This document shows positions 32,058 through 38,035 of a DNA stretch of 38,086 nucleotides, piece after piece. The position numbers and the translations under genes were made by a program. The notes below the pieces were generated by a model. That model made no database searches. It was not told the DNA's origin and saw nothing but the letters and a program-made list of their open reading frames with translations. Position 1 is the first letter of the stretch. The number at the start of each line of letters is the position of its first letter. The stretch lies in IMG/VR virus record IMGVR_UViG_3300042914_001451, positions 1-38,086 of that record, one strand, 5' to 3'. This stretch comes from a virus.

Positions 32058-32320
32058 TAGCCACACTTCCAGCGTCTAAGCGACGCCTTTGCTCGTTCAG
32101 CCGGCCCCTTGGCCTTGGCCACTACGCCCTTCATGCGCGCACAGAACGACTTTTTACGTCCCGCGTCCGCCTTAGTCTTGGGGCTGGGTGCGGGTGCCTT
32201 GAGCTTACTGCCCGTCTCGCGGTTGTACTTGGCTCGGCCCTTAGCCGTCAAGCCCGCGCCCTTAGAAACAGGCTGTTTCTCTCCCCGACCCACCGACAGA
32301 CTGACCGACTTGCGTGCCAT
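32057..32320 (-). CDS. Small basic protein (DUF6321-like)
   Basis: 87 aa from ATG 32320, which overlaps the terminase stop (TGATG). Lysine-rich, with GLTAKGRAKYNRETGSKLK and KKSFCARMKGV, then an RRWKC end; this matches my recollection of the DUF6321 pattern seen in phage packaging modules. The two conserved Cys might bind metal or form a crosslink. Function unknown. Confidence 0.75.
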   Translation of the reverse strand: MARKSVSLSVGRGEKQPVSKGAGLTAKGRAKYNRETGSKLKAPAPSPKTKADAGRKKSFCARMKGVVAKAKGPAERAKASLRRWKCG

Positions 32321-33849
32321 CAGGCTCCCATCCAACTGCTTGCCATGCCGTTGCCACCCTGGCGGGCGACGACTCGTCTTGGTGCATCGCGTGCCTCACG
32401 GCTTGCGAGCGGGTAGGCAAAGGTGACGGCGAGCGCGTCTGCCGCATCCGGCGACGCTTGACCTCTAGCCTTCATCTCCTTCTTGCCCTCCAAGAAGATT
32501 GTCCCCGACGAGTTAGGCTTGACGTGTGGCCCGCACAGGTCCGACTTGAGTAGCCGATCAGACGGGATGCTCGCCGTGCGTAGCCATTCCCGCATGTCGC
32601 CCCACATCTCGGCGCGCTTGTTGCCCCACATCACGGGGTTCTTGGCCTTCCAGCCAAAGTTTACCCCACGAACCTTATACCTCTGCTCTTTCAATCGGTC
32701 AAGTATGCCATAGCCGAGCCCGCCCTCGTCAATGACCGTGAGCGCCGGGTTGTACTCCTCAATCGCGTCGATGACGCGCCCGACGGTGGCCATAGTGTCC
32801 TCGCCCCGGTAGCGCTTGATTGCTACGATGTCGCGCCCTTGTCGGACGACGATGACGGTGCTGTCGGCGCCGGATCGTGCGGGGTCCACCCCAATGACCC
32901 GAGGAGCTGTCTCATCCTTGTAGCGGGCGCGCGCCACAGCCTCGTCCACAATTCGCGGAGCAATGAACTGGTCGTCTCCGTCGGAAGGGAACTCTCCGTA
33001 GACCTCGACTTTAGCTTGGCTACTATCTGCTCCATACTCGGCGATGATCTGCTCGTAGACGGCTTTGTCCGTGTCTTCGACTTGGCGCGCGTCGATGTTT
33101 TGCGTTTGCCAGAATTGCCTTTTCGCGTTGAAACACTCATAAAAATACCCCTCGTTGCGTCGTGGGTTACTGAAGGCGAGCCAGAAGCGATTAGGCGTGT
33201 TCTCCGTAAAGAAGCCCGCCGTCACCGACCAGATGGGGTCCGGTATACCCGACGCTTCGTCGAAGATGACCATTACACCGTCGAAGTTGTGGACACCGGC
33301 GTACGCGTCGGGGTTCTCCTCCGACCACAGCCGCCCCTCAACCGACCAGTACCGCGTGCCTTTCTTCAGGTCGCGCTCGACGATCTCCGCGAGCCACTTG
33401 GCCGGCATGACGCGCGTCGCGCTGACCTCAAACCAATGACTGTTGAGCAGCAACGAGAGCCACTTAGTCACCTCGGCCCAGGTGACCGAGCGTAGCTGGG
33501 CTTCCGAGTTAGCCGACACGATGATAGTCGAGCCGATGCGCGTCGATAGCATCCACAGGATCAGCCAGGACACCAAGGCCGACTTACCGATGCCGCGCCC
33601 CGAGGCCGTCGCCATGCGCAGCACGTCGTACCCCGTCGCGTTCTTGTTGCGGGCGATGTGAGCGGCCACCTTGCGCAGCACCTCGCGCTGCCACTTGCGC
33701 GGTCCTTGGAAGTTCTCCAGCGGCGTGCCCTTCTGCCCCCACGGGAACGCGAACAGCACGAACGCCTCGGGGTCGTCCTTGACGCTCGGCGACCAGAGCC
33801 GAGTCATCAGTAGCTGCTCGTCCTCGGGGCTATATATCGGAAGTTGCAT
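32320..33849 (-). CDS. terL: Terminase large subunit
   Basis: 509 aa. ATPase domain: Walker A-type TASGRGIGKSAL (residues about 81-92), Walker B VMVIFDEAS (192-200), and an adenine-binding Gln in the RKWQREVL segment (51-58). Nuclease domain: VIGVDPARSGAD (Asp322), VIDEGGLG (Asp374) and ASPDAADAL (Asp468/471), the RNase H-like acidic triad. It drives DNA into the procapsid and cuts it, probably by headful. It overlaps the small-subunit gene by 20 nt. Confidence 0.95.
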   Translation of the reverse strand: MQLPIYSPEDEQLLMTRLWSPSVKDDPEAFVLFAFPWGQKGTPLENFQGPRKWQREVLRKVAAHIARNKNATGYDVLRMATASGRGIGKSALVSWLILWMLSTRIGSTIIVSANSEAQLRSVTWAEVTKWLSLLLNSHWFEVSATRVMPAKWLAEIVERDLKKGTRYWSVEGRLWSEENPDAYAGVHNFDGVMVIFDEASGIPDPIWSVTAGFFTENTPNRFWLAFSNPRRNEGYFYECFNAKRQFWQTQNIDARQVEDTDKAVYEQIIAEYGADSSQAKVEVYGEFPSDGDDQFIAPRIVDEAVARARYKDETAPRVIGVDPARSGADSTVIVVRQGRDIVAIKRYRGEDTMATVGRVIDAIEEYNPALTVIDEGGLGYGILDRLKEQRYKVRGVNFGWKAKNPVMWGNKRAEMWGDMREWLRTASIPSDRLLKSDLCGPHVKPNSSGTIFLEGKKEMKARGQASPDAADALAVTFAYPLASREARDAPRRVVARQGGNGMASSWMGA

Positions 33850-34306
33850 ATTCTGCCGTCAGGGCTCGGGTAGCGAGCGTGGTGGGCGCGCGGGTCAATG
33901 CAGCCGGTTCATCCGGCAATACTCGGCCTTCAATGACGCGAGATTCTGCCTCTTGCAGCGCGGCGATGACGCTGATCTGCTGCTTGACATCGACCTGTAC
34001 CTGTTGCTTGGCCACCCAGCCGTGCACATGCTGGAGGATTGCCAGAGAAGCCTTTGAATCGCCATTGCGAGCCGCGTCACGCAGTTGGTTCGCGGCCTCA
34101 AACTCACTATCTGCACGCCCTTTGGCCTCCGCCATCTCAGCAAGCGGGTCCATCTGACACAGCCGCCGGTACTCCGCCGGCAACAACCCCGCCGCCAGGG
34201 CAAGGCTATCACCTCTCAGCCCGAGGGCCGCTGCGTCATAAATAGCCTGTAGCCGCGCCTCAGTAGCGTTCAGTTGCCGTGGCGCGTGCGGAAGCGATTT
34301 GAACAT
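33830..34306 (-). CDS. terS: Terminase small subunit
   Basis: 158 aa, helical. The N-terminal part (ARLQAIYDAAALGLRGDSLALAAGLL, residues about 17-42) looks like an HTH-bearing region, followed by a central oligomerisation helix (AEAKGRADSEFEAANQLRD). Placed directly before the large subunit and overlapping it, and first in the late operon, next to the non-coding control region. It should recognise the packaging start site. The ATG has only a distant AAAGG, so initiation may be weak. Confidence 0.82.
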   Translation of the reverse strand: MFKSLPHAPRQLNATEARLQAIYDAAALGLRGDSLALAAGLLPAEYRRLCQMDPLAEMAEAKGRADSEFEAANQLRDAARNGDSKASLAILQHVHGWVAKQQVQVDVKQQISVIAALQEAESRVIEGRVLPDEPAALTRAPTTLATRALTAEYATSDI

Positions 34307-34348
34307 GTCGCAACACTACCTTTCATGTAAGCAAAAGACAAGCGATGT

Positions 34349-34363
34349 GCAGGATTGTCCTGC
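34349..34363. repeat. Short hairpin upstream of terS
   Basis: GCAGGA and TCCTGC form a perfect 6-bp stem with a TTG loop, in the 5' leader expected for the terminase mRNA (43 nt ahead of the terS ATG). No T-run follows on either strand. It may be an mRNA leader structure or a protein-binding site. Confidence 0.45.
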
Positions 34364-34735
34364 CGGGAGGCCGCGATCCACAACAACCGTGTGGCCTGTG
34401 TGCCGGGGCGGAGATTGCCTTAGATGGTGGGGCTCATAACCCCTTCAGCTACCTCCCGGTCGCTACGTGCGCATCACGTCAGACATCGCCACGCAAGATT
34501 AGCATAAGGTTTTGGCTTACGGGTTGGTGGTTAAAAAATAAAAAAATTTTGTGCAACCCCTCCGTACCAGGTACAGCCCACGCGCGGGCCGGCCCACCCC
34601 CTCAATTGCAAATGATTCTCGTTCGCATCCCGCCTGGGCGCGGTGGGCTGCGTGGGCAATGTGGGCAACGGCTGCGTGCCTCGCGCTGCTAGCCGCCTAG
34701 CGTGTGGGTCATGTGGGCAATTCTTTGGCCGGAGC

Positions 34736-34788
34736 ATTTGTGGGCAATGTGGGCAATTTGTTTTCGATTGCCCACATTGCCCACAAAT
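34736..34788. repeat. Perfect 22-bp inverted repeat
   Basis: The arms 34736-34757 and 34767-34788 are exact reverse complements with a 9-nt spacer (TTGTTTTCG). Each arm contains one pair of the 9-bp motif flanked by ATTT/AAAT. It could extrude as a cruciform or form a hairpin on ssDNA. No T-run follows on either strand, so it is not a standard terminator. Confidence 0.92.
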
Positions 34789-34879
34789 CGGAGCGCGTGG
34801 GCGATTTGTGGGTCATGTGGGTCAAATGGTCACGGAAAAAAAATCGGAGCGCGCCCAACGAAATGCACGCCACACGATC

Positions 34880-34905
34880 CTGACTGTATGTTTATACAGT
34901 AGTAT
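34880..34905 (+). promoter_or_regulatory. LexA-controlled promoter (SOS box)
   Basis: CTGT-ATGTTTAT-ACAG at 34884-34899 matches the E. coli LexA box (CTGT-N8-ACAG with AT-rich centre). TAGTAT (34900-34905) follows directly, as TATAAT follows the box in the recA promoter. A weak -35 (CTGACT, 34880-34885) is too close for ideal spacing, so the core promoter may be weak. It points towards the early genes beginning at 35155 and its leader would include repeat copies 12-17. Confidence 0.7.
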
Positions 34906-35092
34906 TTCTTTCTTAGCTTAAAGATAAAGAGATAACCCACATTGCCCACAACTCATATCCCGCGCTGTAAATATAGGTACTTGCGCGTGGGCAATTCGAT
35001 CCGAAAACATAGCCCACAACATGACCCACAATGCCCACAACCCTTGCCCGAAAATGCCTTGCACCTTGACAGGCGTCTATGTAAAAGAATCC

Positions 35093-35121
35093 TTGACAGA
35101 CTATGCGCGCGCGACTAACCT
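35093..35121 (+). promoter_or_regulatory. Early promoter
   Basis: A perfect TTGACA (35093-35098) is followed after 17 nt by TAACCT (35116-35121). A second TTGACA lies 27 bp upstream at 35066, without a matching -10. The predicted start is about 30 nt before the ATG at 35155. It is probably the main constitutive early promoter. Confidence 0.55.
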
Positions 35122-35154
35122 ACACACATCGACAACGCAACTGAGGTACACGCC

Positions 35155-35406
35155 ATGTTCGACCATGCAGATTTTGAAACCAACCCGAAAAAGTACGAAC
35201 TGTTCCGCACCGCCCGCGTCAAGTCGCAGGTGTTTACCGAAAACGGTGAAGACGACTTGGCCGCTGGTCAGTTTGTCGCTATCCGCCACATTCGAAACGC
35301 CTACAACGGGATGCGCCGCCGCGATGAGCCCGTTTACAGCATCACCACCGGCGGTAAAGTGTGGGGGGTTATGTTCGCGTCCACTCTCGCCGACTTTACG
35401 CTCTGA
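35155..35406 (+). CDS. First early protein, unknown function
   Basis: 83 aa, mixed alpha/beta, no recognised domain (KKYELFRTARVKSQVF; VYSITTGGKVWGVMFAS). First gene after the control region, with GAGG 8 nt before the ATG. First-position early genes often encode host-takeover or regulatory proteins, but nothing in the sequence proves this. Its leader repeats before the next gene. Confidence 0.75.
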   Translation: MFDHADFETNPKKYELFRTARVKSQVFTENGEDDLAAGQFVAIRHIRNAYNGMRRRDEPVYSITTGGKVWGVMFASTLADFTL

Positions 35407-35416
35407 GGTACACGCT

Positions 35417-35548
35417 ATGAAGTTCTCCAACCTTTTGTTTTGCTGCTCCGCGATCCTCACATTCGGCGCATGGATGGGAGCCGCCACGCTTGGCCTAGCT
35501 CTGTTCGCGCAAGTGAGTGCAATCATTTGTCTTGCGCTGAATGATTAA
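35417..35548 (+). CDS. Small early membrane protein
   Basis: 43 aa, almost wholly hydrophobic, with two possible spans (LLFCCSAILTFGAW and AATLGLALFAQVSAIICLAL) joined by a short MG turn. GAGG lies 8 nt before the ATG inside a 13-bp sequence identical to the leader of the previous gene. It could insert in the inner membrane early in infection, for example to change host physiology or block superinfection; this is inference. Confidence 0.7.
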   Translation: MKFSNLLFCCSAILTFGAWMGAATLGLALFAQVSAIICLALND

Positions 35549-35574
35549 CCTGCTGTAAACTTATCTCGTACAAT
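35545..35574 (+). promoter_or_regulatory. Promoter of the clamp-like gene
   Basis: TTAACC (35545-35550) and TACAAT (35569-35574) are 18 nt apart; the -10 matches five of six consensus bases. The start would lie about 15 nt before the ATG at 35596, leaving a short leader that contains AAAGGA. Confidence 0.5.
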
Positions 35575-35595
35575 CTACTAAAGGAAACTAACACC

Positions 35596-36207
35596 ATGAA
35601 ATTCTCAATTCCCGCCGACACTATTAAGGCCTTGCTCGTTATCGCTGCGAAAAAACATATCCGCCATAACATTAATTCTGTATGCATTGATGTTCGCGCA
35701 TCAGATGCTGTAGCCGTCGCTTGCGACGGTCATAAGCTGCTAGCCCTGCCGCTCACCGCGACCGATGACGCGCCCGCGCTTGTGCCCGGTCAGTACATCA
35801 TCTGGCGTGGGGCGTTGGAATCAGTCAAGGCTGTATTAAAACGCCCGATTTTGGTGACGATCGACGCAACGGCACGCATGGCAACGCTAGAAAACGGCAG
35901 CACCGTGGCATCCTCACCGCTGATGGACGACAAGTATCCTGATTGGCGGCGCGTGGTGCCGCTCACCGTATCGGGCGCGGTGTCGCAATTTAACGCGGAC
36001 TATATCGGCGCGTTCGGCAAGGTTCACAAGCTGCTGGGCGGCGCGTACTCGCCCGCCATCCAACACAATGGCGACGCCGCCGCTCGCGTCATCCTGCCGG
36101 GCGACGCCGTGGGCGTACTCATGCCCCTGCGCGGCAACCCGCAGCCGTTGGATAACCCCACATGGCTGGTCACGCCGTCCGCGACCGTAGCCGCCGAAGC
36201 CGCCTAA
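35596..36207 (+). CDS. Truncated DnaN-like sliding clamp (domains II and III)
   Basis: 203 aa, versus 366 for E. coli DnaN. From its first residue it parallels DnaN domain II: ACDGHKLLALPL (residues 42-53) against the ATDGHRLAV motif, and YIIWRGALESVKAVL against IVPRKGVIELMRML. Next DDKYPDWRRVVP (111-122) matches DGRFPDYRRVLP. The end GVLMPLRG (173-180) matches the C-terminal VVMPMRL. Domain I and much of domain III are missing. It could be a processivity factor for the phage polymerase, forming a ring with more subunits, or a decoy that binds host clamp partners. Own promoter; AAAGGA precedes the ATG. Confidence 0.75.
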   Translation: MKFSIPADTIKALLVIAAKKHIRHNINSVCIDVRASDAVAVACDGHKLLALPLTATDDAPALVPGQYIIWRGALESVKAVLKRPILVTIDATARMATLENGSTVASSPLMDDKYPDWRRVVPLTVSGAVSQFNADYIGAFGKVHKLLGGAYSPAIQHNGDAAARVILPGDAVGVLMPLRGNPQPLDNPTWLVTPSATVAAEAA

Positions 36208-36221
36208 TCATCCGACCCTAG

Positions 36222-36242
36222 GGGCGGTGCTTATGGCCGCCC
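36222..36242 (+). terminator. Hairpin after the clamp-like gene, possible attenuator
   Basis: GGGCGG and CCGCCC form a 6-bp stem around a 9-nt loop, 15 nt after the clamp-like stop. It is followed by ACTCTT rather than a T-run, so it is at best a weak terminator; it may reduce read-through into the next genes or protect the mRNA 3' end. Confidence 0.35.
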
Positions 36243-36270
36243 ACTCTTAACTAAACTGGAGTCTACTCAC

Positions 36271-36570
36271 ATGCAAGCTATTCGCACCCGATACCACGGC
36301 CCCACTAACTCGCGCGGCTCGCGCATCATCGCCAAGTGCGACGCCGGCACGTTCGCCATGCCCTATAACCATGCGCTCGGCATCTGGGAGAATCACGCCA
36401 CGGCCGCCGCAATCCTGTTGGAGCGCCTGAGCTGGGGTAAGCCCTACGCCGGCGGCTGTTTCGGCAATGATTACTATTGGACGGCCGTAATCATCAACGA
36501 AGCGTGGAATGACACGCTCGCGCGCGATTACCGCGCGGCGGCGGCCCGTCACGTATCGGAGGCCGCCTAA
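36271..36570 (+). CDS. Conserved early phage protein, unknown function
   Basis: 99 aa. The opening (MQAIRTRYHGPTNSRGSRI) and a later YNHALGIWENHATAAAILL resemble a small protein common on phages and plasmids, beginning with an Ile/Lys-rich strand and containing a conserved NH-A-A helix. GGAG lies 10 nt before the ATG. Function unknown. Confidence 0.78.
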   Translation: MQAIRTRYHGPTNSRGSRIIAKCDAGTFAMPYNHALGIWENHATAAAILLERLSWGKPYAGGCFGNDYYWTAVIINEAWNDTLARDYRAAAARHVSEAA

Positions 36571-36571
36571 C

Positions 36572-36802
36572 ATGGACGGCCAACGATACGTAGTCCTGAC
36601 ACTTGTCGGCCACCATTACGAAAACGTCTGGGAGCTCGACGGCGAGCCGGAAGTTTTCGAGAGCGCCGGCGAGGCTGAGGCCGCATTGGCCGAACACCTA
36701 CGCGAGTGCCAATGGGCAGTAGACGCCGGGCACCTCGACGACATGCCAACCCGTGACGCGTTCCACATCGCGCCCTATGTTGATACTTTTTTGACCGCGT
36801 AA
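36572..36802 (+). CDS. Small acidic early protein, unknown function
   Basis: 76 aa from ATG 36572, one base past the previous stop; GGAGG lies 11 nt upstream. Strongly acidic (ESAGEAEAALAEHLRE; HLDDMPTRDAFH). The start of the frame further upstream overlaps the previous gene and is not used. Small acidic early proteins can be DNA mimics, but this one has no diagnostic motif. Confidence 0.7.
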   Translation: MDGQRYVVLTLVGHHYENVWELDGEPEVFESAGEAEAALAEHLRECQWAVDAGHLDDMPTRDAFHIAPYVDTFLTA

Positions 36803-36829
36803 ACTAAAACCAACTGGAGACAATAAACT

Positions 36830-37186
36830 ATGAAAACCGCAACAATCGCCGCCGCTTTGGTGGCTACCCTGACCTTGCCCGCCTACGCTGAAATTTTCGC
36901 CACGGCGGGCGTTAAAGGCGACCGTGACGGGCGCACGGTGCTCACGACTGACCCGTGCGAGATTAAATTCGACCTGTTACAGATCGGGCTGAACAAGACC
37001 ACGACCAGCGAGATGCGCCGCGCCTTTTACTACACGAGCGACGGCAAGACGAACGAGGGGTGTTGGAAGCACGACGCCGGGACGGTGGTATTGGTCTGGT
37101 CTGTCGAGCAGATTGCGCGCCGGTGGCCGGTGGATAACTTCAAAGTCGCCGACAAGAAGGCTAGCGCATGGGACGCGCTCCGATGA
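36830..37186 (+). CDS. Secreted/periplasmic early protein
   Basis: 118 aa with a clear Sec signal peptide: MKTATIAAALVATLTLPAYA, cleavage expected after AYA. The mature ~98-aa protein is beta-rich with two Cys (DPCEIKF; NEGCWKHD) that can form a disulfide in the periplasm. I recall similar two-Cys secreted proteins in environmental phages, with the LTDPC and GCW motifs. GGAGA lies 10 nt before the ATG. Possible roles include superinfection exclusion at the envelope. Confidence 0.78.
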   Translation: MKTATIAAALVATLTLPAYAEIFATAGVKGDRDGRTVLTTDPCEIKFDLLQIGLNKTTTSEMRRAFYYTSDGKTNEGCWKHDAGTVVLVWSVEQIARRWPVDNFKVADKKASAWDALR

Positions 37187-37308
37187 TGCGCTGGCTATCG
37201 TGGGTGTACCGGCTAGTGCGTCAGTTGCGGAAGGCACGCGCCGACGACTGGCGGCGCGTGCCGCCGCCTAACTGGGCGTGCCGGCGCGGTGGCCGTGAGT
37301 ATCTTTAA
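37183..37308 (+). CDS. Small basic protein, unknown function
   Basis: 41 aa from ATG 37183, overlapping the previous stop as ATGA. Highly basic with aromatics (RWLSWVYRLVRQLRKAR, then RRVPPPNWACRRGGREYL). It may bind nucleic acid or lie on the membrane surface. No Shine-Dalgarno; reinitiation after the upstream stop would be needed. Confidence 0.5.
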   Translation: MMRWLSWVYRLVRQLRKARADDWRRVPPPNWACRRGGREYL

Positions 37309-37325
37309 CAGTATGAGGTGACAGT

Positions 37326-37661
37326 ATGCACAAGCCGTCAGATGACCCGTTTCTTGACCCAGAGACCATGTACAAAGAGCTGACCCCGCCTAGGCCTGTC
37401 CTCTCGCCGGAGGAGCTGCGCGCTATCTTGGACGAGTCCACCGTAGGCGATGCCATCGACCCCGACCATTACAAGGTTGGCGGGATCGAGACCATCGACT
37501 ATATGAAAGCCAAGAGTACGCCCGAGGAGTTTGAGGGATACTTGCGCCTGTCATCGCTCAAGTACCTATCCAGAGCCGGGCATAAAGGCGAGGCGCTGGA
37601 GGACTACCGTAAGGCGCTTTGGTTCGTTACACGGCTAGTTGAGGAAGGCGAGCGTGAGTAA
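37326..37661 (+). CDS. DUF3310 protein (T7 gp1.7-like)
   Basis: 111 aa. The DUF3310 signature fills the second half: DPDHYKVGGIETIDYMKAK (residues about 45-63), then YLRLSSLKYLSRAGHKGE and DYRKALWFVTRLV. In T7 the related gp1.7 phosphorylates dTMP and dGMP and influences sensitivity to dideoxythymidine, so a nucleotide-kinase role in phage DNA synthesis is likely. The N-terminal ~40 residues are Pro-rich and variable. GAGG lies 7 nt before the ATG. Confidence 0.85.
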   Translation: MHKPSDDPFLDPETMYKELTPPRPVLSPEELRAILDESTVGDAIDPDHYKVGGIETIDYMKAKSTPEEFEGYLRLSSLKYLSRAGHKGEALEDYRKALWFVTRLVEEGERE

Positions 37662-37854
37662 CCTACACAACGCCGCCGAGCGCGCGCTAGAGGCGCTCGA
37701 TAACCTGATACTGGCGTGCGAGCCACCGGCCGACCCTAGCGCACTAGAGTCGGCGGTAGTGGAGGCGGTGCGGGTTGCGTCCGTACTAGCCGCCGCGATT
37801 CGGGCGAGAGGAACGCTAGAGCATGTGACCGATGGCCAGAGTCAATCTGACTGA
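37654..37854 (+). CDS. Small helical early protein
   Basis: 66 aa from GTG 37654, overlapping the DUF3310 stop by 8 nt; AAGG lies 7 nt upstream. Ala/Glu/Leu-rich helices (NAAERALEALDNLILACEP; ESAVVEAVRVASVLAAAIRA). No recognised family. Coupling to the previous gene and the correct codon pattern support it. Confidence 0.6.
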   Translation: MSNLHNAAERALEALDNLILACEPPADPSALESAVVEAVRVASVLAAAIRARGTLEHVTDGQSQSD

Positions 37855-38035
37855 ATGGTGGATACGGCGGCTATGCCGCTATATCGATCTTACCCGGCGG
37901 GAGGCGCGGCGATCCCTTGGTAAGCGCCTCCCGCCGGTCACCGATAAGGCGCACACCCGCGCCCGATACAATCAACTACAGGCAAAACAGCGTGATGTAC
38001 TTACTCTTGACTATTGCCGCCGCCGTCCTCGTTGA
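37832..38035 (+). CDS. Small basic early protein at the end of the operon
   Basis: 67 aa, very basic (WWIRRLCRYIDLTRREARRSL), ATG at 37832 inside the end of the previous gene. It resembles nothing I can name. It is the last larger gene of the plus-strand operon; the convergent primase gene ends only a few bases beyond, across the circle. Its start is not supported by a clear Shine-Dalgarno. Confidence 0.55.
   Translation: MARVNLTEWWIRRLCRYIDLTRREARRSLGKRLPPVTDKAHTRARYNQLQAKQRDVLTLDYCRRRPR

Larger units (their letters stand above)
34652..35038. repeat. Iteron-like array: 17 copies of a 9-bp motif
   Basis: Consensus GTGGGCAAT (variants GTGGGTCAT, GTGGGCGAT and so on). Plus orientation: 34652, 34661, 34704, 34713, 34740, 34749, 34797, 34808, 34817, 34987. 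Minus orientation: 34767, 34776, 34932, 34941, 35009, 35021, 35030. Fourteen copies occur as seven head-to-tail pairs with no spacer, so the likely binding unit is an 18-bp dimer. Nothing similar was seen elsewhere in the window. Such arrays are typical of replication-initiator sites or multi-copy operators. Confidence 0.9.
34307..35154. promoter_or_regulatory. Main non-coding control region, candidate replication origin
   Basis: This 848-bp interval separates the minus-strand late operon from the plus-strand early operon and has no convincing gene. From left to right it holds a 6-bp hairpin (34349), an AT-rich tract at about 34530-34547, a GTACC-A-GGTAC palindrome (34564-34574), a Fur-box-like site (34608-34626), the 9-bp repeat array with a 22-bp inverted repeat, a 13-bp direct repeat (34785-34797 and 34841-34853), a LexA box with a -10, and two TTGACA boxes. 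Repeats, AT-rich DNA and divergent promoters together suit an origin and transcription switch. A packaging site may also lie near the terS end. Confidence 0.7.

Noticed and set aside
34401-34459. tRNA-like segment with a GGGG-CTCATAA-CCCC anticodon-arm look-alike (CAU)
   Set aside because: A possible acceptor pairing can be drawn, but there is no T-arm with GTTCRA and no proper D-arm. A covariance-model search would settle it; I do not call a tRNA.
34345-34692. 115-codon plus-strand frame with C-x-x-C that recalls an HNH nuclease
   Set aside because: Only one Cys pair and no His-Asn-His core; the second half is low-complexity and runs into the repeat array. No Shine-Dalgarno. Perhaps chance, or a decayed remnant.
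34643-34921. 92-codon frame with CGSCGQ, CGQCGQ and CPHCPQ, resembling a zinc ribbon
   Set aside because: The Cys pattern is simply the translation of the 9-bp DNA repeat, and repeat copies in other frames and both orientations show that the DNA motif, not the protein, is conserved.
34652-35038. CRISPR array
   Set aside because: Repeats are 9 bp, in both orientations and mostly without spacers; no cas genes are present. The Cas4-like protein belongs to the phage DUF2800 group.
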